Source: Diplocloster modestus
Lineage (GTDB): Bacteria > Bacillota > Clostridia > Lachnospirales > Lachnospiraceae
Direction of reading: 5' to 3'
Assembly: GCF_019042245.1 (NCBI RefSeq)
Contig: NZ_JAHQCX010000015.1
Coordinates: 62,001-126,000, forward strand
DNA length: 64,000 nucleotides
Position 1 is the stretch's first letter. Each line of letters begins with the position of its first letter. The notes under the pieces were generated by a model. The model was not told the origin of the DNA and searched no databases. It worked only from the letters and a program-made list of their open reading frames with translations. Shown here one piece after another: positions 26,003-35,058 of the stretch. Position numbers and translations under genes: made by a program.

Positions 26003-28792
26003 TTAAATATTATTTTTATGAACAGCAACGTGAAGCTCATGATACAGCGCCTCAACATCCACCGGTTTTGAAATGAAGCTTGTCATCCCCGCAGCCGTTG
26101 CCGCCTCCACATCTTCCTTAAAGGTATTGGCCGTCATGGCGATGATGGGAATGGTTTTGGCGTCCGGCCGATCCAGCGCCCGGATGGCCTCGGTGGCCTC
26201 GAGACCATTCATCTCCGGCATCTGGATATCCATTAAAATCGCCTGGAAAGCGCCCGGGCCCTTGTCTTGAAACAGCTCCACCGCGAGCCTGCCGTTTTCC
26301 ACCCGCTGTACTAGGGCGCCCTGGCACTGCAGCAGTTCTATGGCAATCTCAGCGTTCAGATTGTTATCTTCCGCCAGCAGGATATTGACGCCTGCAAGCG
26401 TCCATTCTCCGGTTGGCACTTCAACTGTCGGTACTTCCAGAGTCCCTTTCTCCAGCGTGATTGTAAAACAGAAGGTGCTGCCTTTGCCCAGCTCGCTTTC
26501 CAGGAGCAGGTCGCCGCCCATCAAACGCACGATGCTCCGGCTGATGGCCAGTCCCAACCCGGTCCCCTGGCTCTTTGAGGTACTGGTCCCCACCTGTTCA
26601 AAGCTGCGGAAGATACGCTGCTGATTCTCAGAGGATACTCCCACGCCGGTGTCGATCACCTTGACGGTCAATGTCCGCTCTGTATCTGTATCGGAATCCC
26701 CCTCGACACAAAGGCGCACCGTGCCGCCCTCCGGGGTGAACTTAAACGCGTTGGACAAAAGGTTTAAGATCACCTGCCGCAGCCGGATATTGTCCCCCAG
26801 GTAGACCTCGCCGCGCAGGTCGCTCTCCACATGAAAGTGTATCTTCCGGCGTTCCGCATCGGTGGTCAGCATGCTCTCGATGTCGCACAGCAACGCATCC
26901 ACAGAAAACGCGGCATGCTCCAAATCCATCTTGCCGCTCTCAATGCGGCTCATATCCAGGATATCGTTGATGAGGCTCAGCAGGTAGTGGGAAGAGGATT
27001 TTATTTTATTCAGATTGTTCCGGGATTTGTCGGACAGCTCCGGCCCCCGCTCGGTCAGATCCGCCAAACCTACAATCGCATTCATAGGAGTGCGGATCTC
27101 ATGGCTCATACGGGAGAGAAACTCACTCTTGGCACGGCTGTCCGCCTCCGCTTTCTCTAATCCCAACCGCATCTTGGCGGCCCGCAGCCGGAAGTGAAGA
27201 TAAAGGCTCGCCGAGAGCAAAATCAACAGCAAAAACAGAGCTACTACCCCAATCGCCAGCTGGGGATTGGCGACAACGATGCTGGACAGCGTGATATGTG
27301 TGTCCCCAATGGAAACCATATTCAAGCTGCTGATCGCTTCTTTTTCGGATTCCGACAAATTGTTGACGGCCTTATTCAAGATAGAGAACAGCGGCGAGTC
27401 CACCGGCTTGGAAACCGCAAAACTGACCTCCGTGTTGTTGTTTGGCAGGCTTACCTGAACCACGTTGGTGAGATTTCCCGTTCGAATGATGTTTTCTATA
27501 TGGGCGCCTATCCCATAGAAAAAATCAATTTTCCCGCTGTTGACGTCGCTTAATCCCTCTTCGACGCTGTCGTAATATATGATCTCTTCCGCAACAACAG
27601 ACTTTGATTTGCTCCGGCCGGTCATCACGCCGCATACCCGGCCCTCCGAGGGATAGGTGACATTTTTGTTTCGGACCAAAATCGGGGAAAGGCCGGCATA
27701 AGCTGTCGTTCTGGCTAAATCGTGATCAGACGCGCTCTCCTCGGTGCCTAGGAAAAAGCCCAGCATATCGGCTTTTCCCTCTTGTACCATAGTGATTGCG
27801 TCCATATAGGAGTCGCAGAGAAGATAGGTGAATTGCAGGCCGGAATAGTCGGTCACTTTCTTCAATACGTCCGGCACAAAGCCCTCATGATAATCGTCGA
27901 TGTCCACGCAATACAGGGGATGCCAATTATCCGGGACCGCAACGGTAACAGTGTCTTTCTCCGCGATGTAAGATAATTCCCGCTCTGTCAAAACCGCATA
28001 TCCGGTCATGTTGTCTGCGAAGTTCTTCGCCTGCTCTTTTTCCGAGAATTCCGGGTCTGCGGCATAGATCTGCTCCAGCGCCATATTTAACCCATCCAAT
28101 ATCTCCTGGTTATCCGGCTGGGTGACAATGTAATGGGCCTGGCCGCCGAAGGACGCAGCTGCGTATAAGGTATCCGGCATGTCTGTACCATAGCCCAGCA
28201 GCAGTTCCACCTCTCCGCTCTCTAATCGGTTATATAGATTCCCATTTTCAAGATCACCACGGCTGTAATAGTGGATCTCACAGTCCAGAGCCTGAATAGC
28301 CAGCCATTCCTTGAGACGTTGGATATTCTCGGTGGACCGGTCATACACGCCGATGGTCTTGCCGTTCAGCGTCCCTGTGTCATAACTGCGGATGGATGCG
28401 TCATCCTTCCTGGCCATCAGCTTTGCCTCTGTGTAGCCGCAGTTATAGTCCGGGTATCCAAATATTTCTTCCAGGCTTTCGTTGTAAAAGGTTCCGCCCA
28501 TCAGATCAAATTTTCCATCCTGGAAGTCTCCCACCGCATTGCTCGTGGAGACATATTCGTATTTCCAGCCGGTGTATTTGGAAATCTCATTGAGATAATC
28601 CACCACCACACCGACGGGCGAACCATCCGCTGAAAGAGAGGTGTAACCCTCCGCGTTGGGGAAGGCTACCCGCAGAACAGTCTCCTCTGACTCCGCCGCG
28701 GCCGCGCAGGGGGAGAAAAGAGACAGGGCCAAAAGTGTCGGCAGAAACACCGCGGCAAGGCGGTGGACACCTCTATGTATTTTATCTTTCAT
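26003..28792 (-). CDS. BvgS/EvgS-like hybrid histidine kinase with two solute-binding domains
   Basis: This 929-residue membrane kinase has a signal peptide, then two tandem type-3 solute-binding domains outside the cell (about 38-260 and 275-490). One membrane helix follows (about 508-535), then HisKA with H near 562 (MSHEIRTPMNA), HATPase (DTGVGVS, GTGLGLAIS) and a receiver with D near 853 (MDIQMPEMNG). The layout matches BvgS-type sensors, whose venus-flytrap domains bind small ligands such as amino acids or nicotinate. It lacks its own Hpt domain, which the separate Hpt gene could supply. It lies 37 nt after the upstream kinase gene. Confidence 0.9.
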   Translation of the reverse strand: MKDKIHRGVHRLAAVFLPTLLALSLFSPCAAAAESEETVLRVAFPNAEGYTSLSADGSPVGVVVDYLNEISKYTGWKYEYVSTSNAVGDFQDGKFDLMGGTFYNESLEEIFGYPDYNCGYTEAKLMARKDDASIRSYDTGTLNGKTIGVYDRSTENIQRLKEWLAIQALDCEIHYYSRGDLENGNLYNRLESGEVELLLGYGTDMPDTLYAAASFGGQAHYIVTQPDNQEILDGLNMALEQIYAADPEFSEKEQAKNFADNMTGYAVLTERELSYIAEKDTVTVAVPDNWHPLYCVDIDDYHEGFVPDVLKKVTDYSGLQFTYLLCDSYMDAITMVQEGKADMLGFFLGTEESASDHDLARTTAYAGLSPILVRNKNVTYPSEGRVCGVMTGRSKSKSVVAEEIIYYDSVEEGLSDVNSGKIDFFYGIGAHIENIIRTGNLTNVVQVSLPNNNTEVSFAVSKPVDSPLFSILNKAVNNLSESEKEAISSLNMVSIGDTHITLSSIVVANPQLAIGVVALFLLLILLSASLYLHFRLRAAKMRLGLEKAEADSRAKSEFLSRMSHEIRTPMNAIVGLADLTERGPELSDKSRNNLNKIKSSSHYLLSLINDILDMSRIESGKMDLEHAAFSVDALLCDIESMLTTDAERRKIHFHVESDLRGEVYLGDNIRLRQVILNLLSNAFKFTPEGGTVRLCVEGDSDTDTERTLTVKVIDTGVGVSSENQQRIFRSFEQVGTSTSKSQGTGLGLAISRSIVRLMGGDLLLESELGKGSTFCFTITLEKGTLEVPTVEVPTGEWTLAGVNILLAEDNNLNAEIAIELLQCQGALVQRVENGRLAVELFQDKGPGAFQAILMDIQMPEMNGLEATEAIRALDRPDAKTIPIIAMTANTFKEDVEAATAAGMTSFISKPVDVEALYHELHVAVHKNNI

Positions 28793-28829
28793 ATAGTCAC
28801 CTCAGTTGGCGCTCCTCGAGCCTCAGCTT

Positions 28830-31800
28830 TTATAACAGCGCGTTTTTTAGAGTTGTTTTCAGCACATCCAGATCAATGGGCTTGGCCACATGGGCATTCA
28901 TTCCCGCGTTCAGCGCCGCCTGCACATCCTCGGCAAAGGCATTGGCCGTCATGGCGATGATGGGGATCGTGCCGGCATCCTCCCGGGTCAGCGCCCGGAT
29001 GGCTTTTGCCGCCTCGTAGCCGGTCATCACCGGCATCTGAATGTCCATCAAAATCGCGTCATAAGTCCCCGCCGGGGACGCGGTGAACGCCTGTACCGCC
29101 TGGGCGCCGTCCGTCTTCACCAGCGCGGTGCAGCCAAACATCTCCAGAAGGCTTGTGAGAATCTCCGCGTTGATCTCGTTATCCTCCGCAATCAAAAACC
29201 GCCGCCCGGCTAAAGTACTGTCATCGTCGGGGCCAGAAAGTGCCTGCGCCTTTGTCTGGGATATCTCTTCCGGTTCATGGCAGAGTTCAAATTCCAACTC
29301 CACGCGAAATACGGATCCCTTGCCCTCGCTGCTGCTCGCTGAAATAACGCCGCCCATCCGGTCTACCAATCCCTTGGTAATGCTCAGACCAAGGCCGGTT
29401 CCCTCAATTCGCCCCACATTCTCACCACGGGTGAAAGGTTCAAAAACATGGGATAATACATTCTCAGACATTCCAATCCCTGTGTCCCGAATGGAGAAAC
29501 GGTAACGAACGAGGTCCGCTGCTGCCACCGGGCATTCCTCTGTTAAAAAGTCCACACTGCCGCCCTCGGGGGTGAATTTGACCGCGTTGCCCAGTATGTT
29601 GATGAGTATCTGATTGATCCGCAGGGGGTCGCCATAAAAATACGCATGAGAAATGGAATCAGCCCTGGCCTGGAACTGCTGTTTCTTTTCTTCCGCCTGG
29701 GGGCGGATCATCGTGGAGACCTGCTCCACCAGCTCCCGCAGGAAAATCCGTTCCCGCTTCAGCTCCACATCCGTCCGCTCGATCTTGCTCATCTCCAAAA
29801 TATCGTTGATGAGATTCAGCAGGTGTCGGGAGGAGACCGAAATTTTCCCCAGGCAGTCTTCCACATAGACCCGGTCATCCATATGGGCATTTGCGAGTGT
29901 CGTCATCCCCATGATGGCGTTCATGGGGGTGCGGATATCGTGGCTCATGGAAGAAAGGAACGCGGTTTTTGCCTGGTTTGCCTGTTTCGCCAGGTCAAGG
30001 GCGTGTTCCAGCTCCTCCTTGGTTTTCCGCTCAGTCATCAGCATTTCGGTTACATCCGCGCGCACAATACACACAGTCTGATGATTCCGGTCGCCCCACA
30101 GAATATTGAGCTTTTTGTATCGAAGCCCTCCCTCGTCATTATAGGGACGCACAAAATCATAACCCAGGGGGCTCTTTTGCAGCTGATCCAATATGGTGTT
30201 TAATTTGAATTGATGGCGGATCTCTTCCTGCTCTTGCGGTGATTTTCCATAGCGGTTCATCGCCAACGCGATTTGCGTGTCATAGTCCTCCATAATATAC
30301 GGCGACAGATCCTCCAGCACCGTCTGACGGGTATGCATGACCATCCGGCCTGTGGCCACATCAACAAAGCTGGCCAGCTCAAACGTATAGGCCAGCATAT
30401 TCAGCAGGCTCTGCTGCTCCCGTACCGACTCCGTCACATCCGTCCGGGCCAGGCACACCCGTCCCAGCCGCGGGTCGATGGAAAAAACAGTCATCCGCTT
30501 TACCCGAATATTCTTATCTTCATCCACAACGGAATAGTCGAAGGTGTAGGTCCCGCTTTTTGCCAATCGTTCGGCCATATAAGCGGCGCCCAGATATTTC
30601 TTGTAATTCTCCCGGTCTTTCGGAACGACCCAGTTCTCCAGCATATAATCCATCCATCCGGAGTGGGAGCCGCCGCCAGGGAGGGGGACACAGCAGGCGC
30701 TGGCGTCACTGGTGAAGATCTCGTATCGGTCACGGGTTAAATCAACGATTACAATGTGGTCGTAGCCCGTGTTGGAGAGCCGGTGAAGAACCCGGTCGGA
30801 GACCATCTGTTCCGTAATATCCGTTACGGTCAAAATGCCGGTGATATCACCGGTGTCGGGCTCCTTCACCAGATTGACCTTACACTGCGCATACCGTCCC
30901 GTTTCCTCGCCGGGAATCTGGATAAAACAGAAGCAGACCTGCTCGGTGTCCTCGCGGCGGTAAGCCGCCAGAAGCGGCTCGTTGAGGTAGGTATCCAGAA
31001 ATTTCTGCCGGTCTTCCGGCTCAGTGATAAGGTCGGCCAGCGCGGTAAAGAACCCTTCCCGGTTTGGGCCGAATGACTTCGTGGCCTGTGAGGCGGTATA
31101 GTCATTGATTTCCAGGATCAGATCTTGGGTAACGTTGCAGTGACCCACAATCAGCGCGTTGGGGCCGGGCGTCCGGTAATGCTGCAGCAGCATTTCTTTA
31201 TATTGCTCGCGTATCCGCCTTTGTTTCTCATGTTCCTCCGTGATATCCTGCAAAAACATATACAGCCGCCGGTCTCCATCCTTGCCGGGCATGATGGAAA
31301 GCGTGTTTTTGATCCAGAGATAGGTTCCTTCCCCATTCTTCAGCCGATAGGATAGCTCTCCGCGGGTACTCTGCTGAGAGAACAACGCCTCAAGCTGCTG
31401 GACCAGGTATGGCCGGTCTTTCGGATGGACTGGTGCCATAGTGTCCTCTCTATAAATTTCCCATGCCCTTTCCGGTGTGACGCCGATCATGGCTGAAAAG
31501 CCCGCCGACAAATACTCCGCCGCGAGATCTTCACCCGTTTTGCCCCGCACCACAACGACCCCGCCGGGCAGAGTTTCCACCAGCGTCTGAAAGTACTGTT
31601 CCAGACGCTCTTTTTCCCGCTGAATTTCAATCTCCTCGGTAATATCCCGCAGATATTGGATATAGGCGGGGATCCCGTTCCAGACGGTCTTCCGGTAGTG
31701 CAGGCGGTAAGTTCGGTCATTCCAGTGCGAGACGATTTGGAAATTCTCACCGGGATTGCCTTTTAGAAAATTGCAAAAAGAGCAGGGGGATGTCTGGCCC

Positions 31801-33101
31801 TGCAGGGCCTCGTAGCACTTTTTCCCAATGCAGTTATCCGCGCTTTGGAACAGCTTCTTTGTTTCATAAAAATAGAGCAGCTCATAATTTTCTTGATTGA
31901 TAATATAGATGGAATCCGCCAATTCCTCGGCAAGCTCCTGGTACATGCGGGATTCCGAGGACAAACCGGTAATGGAGGCGTAAAACCGCGTGGACGCAGT
32001 GAGAGGCCCGATTCTGCGGCCGTTGAAATGGACCCATACCAGACTGCCGTTTTTATGCCGTGTCCGATAGGAGATATCCAGGATGTTCCCGGTACGAAGG
32101 GCCTCCTCCGCCGCCCGGGCCACCCGGTCAAGATCGCCTGGGTATATGGCGCTGTATGCGTCTCCGGCGATCATTGCGTCAAATTCCGCCGGGGTGTAGC
32201 CCGAGAGGGCGGAAACCCCATCCGAATAAAAGACGGGAATAAATTTTCCATCCACTACCCGGTAGCTGGCGACGCCGCCGGGGATGGAACCCAACAGATG
32301 ACTCATCTCCCACTGGACCTCTTTCAGCTCGGAGATATCATGGAAAACGCAATGGATCAGCGGCGCCCCATCCGCTTCTCCGATTTGTCTGGCCTGGATT
32401 CGCACCCACACAATATGGCCGTCACGATGCCGCTTGCGGAATTCGAATTTCGCAACCGTATGGCTCCGGACGGCCTCCTGTAATTTTTCTATGACGACGG
32501 GAGTATCCTCTGGGTAGGTCATTTCAGCGGCGTCGCGTTTGCACAGCTCGCGGTATTCTTCCACCGTGTAGCCGGTCAGCTTGGGGATGCCGTCAGAGAA
32601 ATAGACGGTTTCAAAGATATCCGTCATTTTATAGATGGCCACGCCGCCGGGTATCGCGTTGATAATATCCTGCATTTTCTCATTGGCGGCCGCCAATTCC
32701 GACTCTACCTGTCTTTCTTCCGTAACGTCCGTGTAGATGATATATAAAAACACCGAACCGTCCGCCTGGATTTGGCGGGAACCCTCCAAATGGATCCAAC
32801 GGCGGCTTTGGAGCCGGTCGTTGAAGACCCGCAGGGTATAGACCAGTTCTTCGCCGCTTTTCAGCGATTCCATGGTCTTTTCTAAAAGGGCAGACTGGTC
32901 CTCCTCAATTATATTGATGAAGAGCTGTCCAGCTTCGCTCTGGGCAATATGTTCCTCCCCATATCCCATCACCCGGTAAAAAGCCGGGTTGCGGAATACA
33001 GAGCAGAGTTGTCCGTTATTAAGTTGATAAATTGCCAGCCCACTGGGAAGCTGATTGAGTGTGGCCTGCAGCTCAGCGGAGAGGTGATCAGTCTGCATCA
33101 T
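28830..33101 (-). CDS. Giant multi-PAS hybrid histidine kinase
   Basis: This protein of about 1423 residues stacks roughly eight PAS or PAS-like sensor units over its first 1020 residues, several sharing the phrase IPGGVA. The fourth unit (about 390-500) contains a cysteine group (KKCYEAL, SPCSFCNF) that could bind metal or a redox cofactor. HisKA has H near 1052 (MSHDIRTPMNA). HATPase carries DTGIGMS and GTGLGLSIT. The receiver has D near 1352 (MDIQMPVMTG). No membrane segment is seen, so it senses the cytoplasm. I chose the ATG at 33101 because AAAGGAAA precedes it. It lies between the GntR regulator and the BvgS-like kinase in one run. Confidence 0.88.
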   Translation of the reverse strand: MMQTDHLSAELQATLNQLPSGLAIYQLNNGQLCSVFRNPAFYRVMGYGEEHIAQSEAGQLFINIIEEDQSALLEKTMESLKSGEELVYTLRVFNDRLQSRRWIHLEGSRQIQADGSVFLYIIYTDVTEERQVESELAAANEKMQDIINAIPGGVAIYKMTDIFETVYFSDGIPKLTGYTVEEYRELCKRDAAEMTYPEDTPVVIEKLQEAVRSHTVAKFEFRKRHRDGHIVWVRIQARQIGEADGAPLIHCVFHDISELKEVQWEMSHLLGSIPGGVASYRVVDGKFIPVFYSDGVSALSGYTPAEFDAMIAGDAYSAIYPGDLDRVARAAEEALRTGNILDISYRTRHKNGSLVWVHFNGRRIGPLTASTRFYASITGLSSESRMYQELAEELADSIYIINQENYELLYFYETKKLFQSADNCIGKKCYEALQGQTSPCSFCNFLKGNPGENFQIVSHWNDRTYRLHYRKTVWNGIPAYIQYLRDITEEIEIQREKERLEQYFQTLVETLPGGVVVVRGKTGEDLAAEYLSAGFSAMIGVTPERAWEIYREDTMAPVHPKDRPYLVQQLEALFSQQSTRGELSYRLKNGEGTYLWIKNTLSIMPGKDGDRRLYMFLQDITEEHEKQRRIREQYKEMLLQHYRTPGPNALIVGHCNVTQDLILEINDYTASQATKSFGPNREGFFTALADLITEPEDRQKFLDTYLNEPLLAAYRREDTEQVCFCFIQIPGEETGRYAQCKVNLVKEPDTGDITGILTVTDITEQMVSDRVLHRLSNTGYDHIVIVDLTRDRYEIFTSDASACCVPLPGGGSHSGWMDYMLENWVVPKDRENYKKYLGAAYMAERLAKSGTYTFDYSVVDEDKNIRVKRMTVFSIDPRLGRVCLARTDVTESVREQQSLLNMLAYTFELASFVDVATGRMVMHTRQTVLEDLSPYIMEDYDTQIALAMNRYGKSPQEQEEIRHQFKLNTILDQLQKSPLGYDFVRPYNDEGGLRYKKLNILWGDRNHQTVCIVRADVTEMLMTERKTKEELEHALDLAKQANQAKTAFLSSMSHDIRTPMNAIMGMTTLANAHMDDRVYVEDCLGKISVSSRHLLNLINDILEMSKIERTDVELKRERIFLRELVEQVSTMIRPQAEEKKQQFQARADSISHAYFYGDPLRINQILINILGNAVKFTPEGGSVDFLTEECPVAAADLVRYRFSIRDTGIGMSENVLSHVFEPFTRGENVGRIEGTGLGLSITKGLVDRMGGVISASSSEGKGSVFRVELEFELCHEPEEISQTKAQALSGPDDDSTLAGRRFLIAEDNEINAEILTSLLEMFGCTALVKTDGAQAVQAFTASPAGTYDAILMDIQMPVMTGYEAAKAIRALTREDAGTIPIIAMTANAFAEDVQAALNAGMNAHVAKPIDLDVLKTTLKNALL

Positions 33102-33139
33102 ATCGATTTCCTTTCTATGCGGGAACATCTAGCAAGGCA

Positions 33140-34552
33140 TTACCTTTGCCCCTTGCTTGCTTTCTCCTCCATGAGAGATTGCCAGTCGTCTGTGAAGGTC
33201 TGCAGTTCCATACTGTCGTTTTTCAAATGTGCTTCCATCAGCGACTGGCAGCCGTCCGCAAAGGCTGCCAGGTTATTATTTTTCAAATAATGTTCCAACT
33301 GCCCAATGCCTCTGTCGTGCATCGTCAAAAATTCTTCTGACTTCAGCAGCGGCAGCACCATGATACAGCCCCAAATAATGAATTCCTTTAACCTTGAATA
33401 GCATTCCCGCACAATCATAGAAGGACAGTTTTCACAAATAAAATTTAATATCACGCCAAAACAGAGAAAACCCCGTTTTTGCGCACGAATCTCAAATAAC
33501 TCCTGCATCAATTTTTCCCGCCGCGCCGCCGGAACACTTTCCAATGTAAACAGCATCACGCCCCGGATCGTCAGCCCCATCAGATGCAGGCTTTCCCGGT
33601 GCAGCCGCAGGTCCTCCCGCACGTCGGACGGAGGCAGGTCTGCTGCGGCGGAGTCCATAAGGACTTTTGTTCCGCTTCCGTGGTAGGATCTGGTCACGCC
33701 AAGAGAATTCAGCAGTTCTACCGTGCGCCGCGCCGTGGTCAGAGAAATATCATATTGTTCCGCCATTTCGGTCAGGGAAGGGAGGAAGGAACCGACCGGA
33801 TACCGTCCCCAGAATATCTCACTGATCATTTGGGCTGCTAAGGTATAACGCAGCTGCGGGCGCTGGCGATACACATTCCATTTGAAAGGGATCTGCTCCA
33901 CACCCTCCAGATGATACTTCCGGCGCGCTTTGGAAATAAACTCAAATATTTCGTTTTTTACGTCAGAATAAGCGCCGTCCTCAAGCTGAATCGTCCTGCT
34001 TGCCGTTCCCTGGCGTGGGATTCTGCTTTTCGTTGTTGGGGAGTAAAAGAGGTGTACATACCGTGTGCATTCCCAGTAGAGGTTTGTTAAAAGTTCATTT
34101 TTCAAAGGAAAAACGTAGTCGATGCAAAACTGCACGACAGGCGGCAGGTCATCAAAAAGCTTTCCGGCGGTTTCGCGGTTGGCGACCACACGATACGGGT
34201 TCTCTGTGTTTTCTAACGCTGTTTCCCAGATTGGAATAAACAGCAGTCTTGCCGCTTGGAAGAAGTCCCGGATACCGTCCTTACGCGGCACAAAATAATC
34301 CGCTTTGTTTTTTTCAAAATCCGCCGAAGTCCCCCTGTAGGTGACAACGGACGCTTTGCGCTCTTCCGATTGAATATATCCTTTTTCTCTCAAACGCCTG
34401 AACGCTCCGCGCACCGTGTTCTCCCCCAATTGGGATATACTGCTGAGTTGAGCGATGGACGGCAGACGCTCCCCATATTTGCAGTATCCAAACAGGATTT
34501 TTGATTCGTAATAATCAAAAATGAGATCGCAAAGCCCGATATCTTTTTCCAT
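33140..34552 (-). CDS. Double-winged-helix GntR-type regulator (paralogue 1)
   Basis: This 470-residue protein has one GntR-like winged helix at its N-terminus (about 8-70: ERLPSIAQLS, GENTVRGAFRRLREKGYI). A second sits in the middle (about 240-310: GSFLPSLTEMAEQYDISLTT, ARRTVELLNSLGV). Each is followed by a helical region with no recognised ligand domain. Ordinary GntR proteins have a single winged helix. The protein at 38087-39583 shares this architecture, so the two form a small family. Lying inside the kinase run, it probably controls the island. Confidence 0.82.
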   Translation of the reverse strand: MEKDIGLCDLIFDYYESKILFGYCKYGERLPSIAQLSSISQLGENTVRGAFRRLREKGYIQSEERKASVVTYRGTSADFEKNKADYFVPRKDGIRDFFQAARLLFIPIWETALENTENPYRVVANRETAGKLFDDLPPVVQFCIDYVFPLKNELLTNLYWECTRYVHLFYSPTTKSRIPRQGTASRTIQLEDGAYSDVKNEIFEFISKARRKYHLEGVEQIPFKWNVYRQRPQLRYTLAAQMISEIFWGRYPVGSFLPSLTEMAEQYDISLTTARRTVELLNSLGVTRSYHGSGTKVLMDSAAADLPPSDVREDLRLHRESLHLMGLTIRGVMLFTLESVPAARREKLMQELFEIRAQKRGFLCFGVILNFICENCPSMIVRECYSRLKEFIIWGCIMVLPLLKSEEFLTMHDRGIGQLEHYLKNNNLAAFADGCQSLMEAHLKNDSMELQTFTDDWQSLMEEKASKGQR

Positions 34553-34634
34553 TTCACTTTACCTCATAAAACACTGTTGTTATTCGGCCCACATGGTTGA
34601 CCGGAGCTTCTCGCAATCCCCGTCCGTTTTGTCA

Positions 34635-35006
34635 TCAGATCTGACGAATGCTGTTTATCGTTTCCACAAAGGCTTCCGCCTTTTGATATTCCGCTTGAAC
34701 CGCTGTGTAGAGCTGTGCATAGTCGCTGCGTTCTTCTCTCTCGCGCAGTGGCTCCACAATGGTGTGGACCGCCTCAAGCAGTGGGGTCAGGCCCAGGTTC
34801 CCCGCGACGCCTTTCAGCGTGTGCGCGGCCTCAAAAGCGTTGTCCAGATCCCCGCTGTCGATGGCGGCACCGAGTTTTTCCAGACTTTTATCGTTTGGCA
34901 GCATCCCCAGCACGCGCAGATATAAAACCATGTTGCCGGCGAAGCGCCTCAGCGTGGCATCATAATCCACGCCATACGCTGCAAAGATTTCCTTAAAATT
35001 ATCCAT
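34635..35006 (-). CDS. Stand-alone Hpt histidine phosphotransfer protein
   Basis: This protein of about 123 residues is a single Hpt domain with phospho-accepting H62 in EAAHTLKGVAGNLG. Hpt proteins relay phosphate between the receiver of a hybrid kinase and a final regulator. None of the three hybrid kinases in the run has its own Hpt domain, so this is the likely shared relay (inference). The ATG at 35006 follows AAAGGGA; a longer reading frame to 35099 would overlap the upstream gene. It lies 52 nt after the c-di-GMP gene. Confidence 0.88.
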   Translation of the reverse strand: MDNFKEIFAAYGVDYDATLRRFAGNMVLYLRVLGMLPNDKSLEKLGAAIDSGDLDNAFEAAHTLKGVAGNLGLTPLLEAVHTIVEPLREREERSDYAQLYTAVQAEYQKAEAFVETINSIRQI

Positions 35007-35058
35007 AAACTGATCCCTTTCTGTCGGCGGCTTTTGCGGCCCCGCAGGTTCGCCGGTT

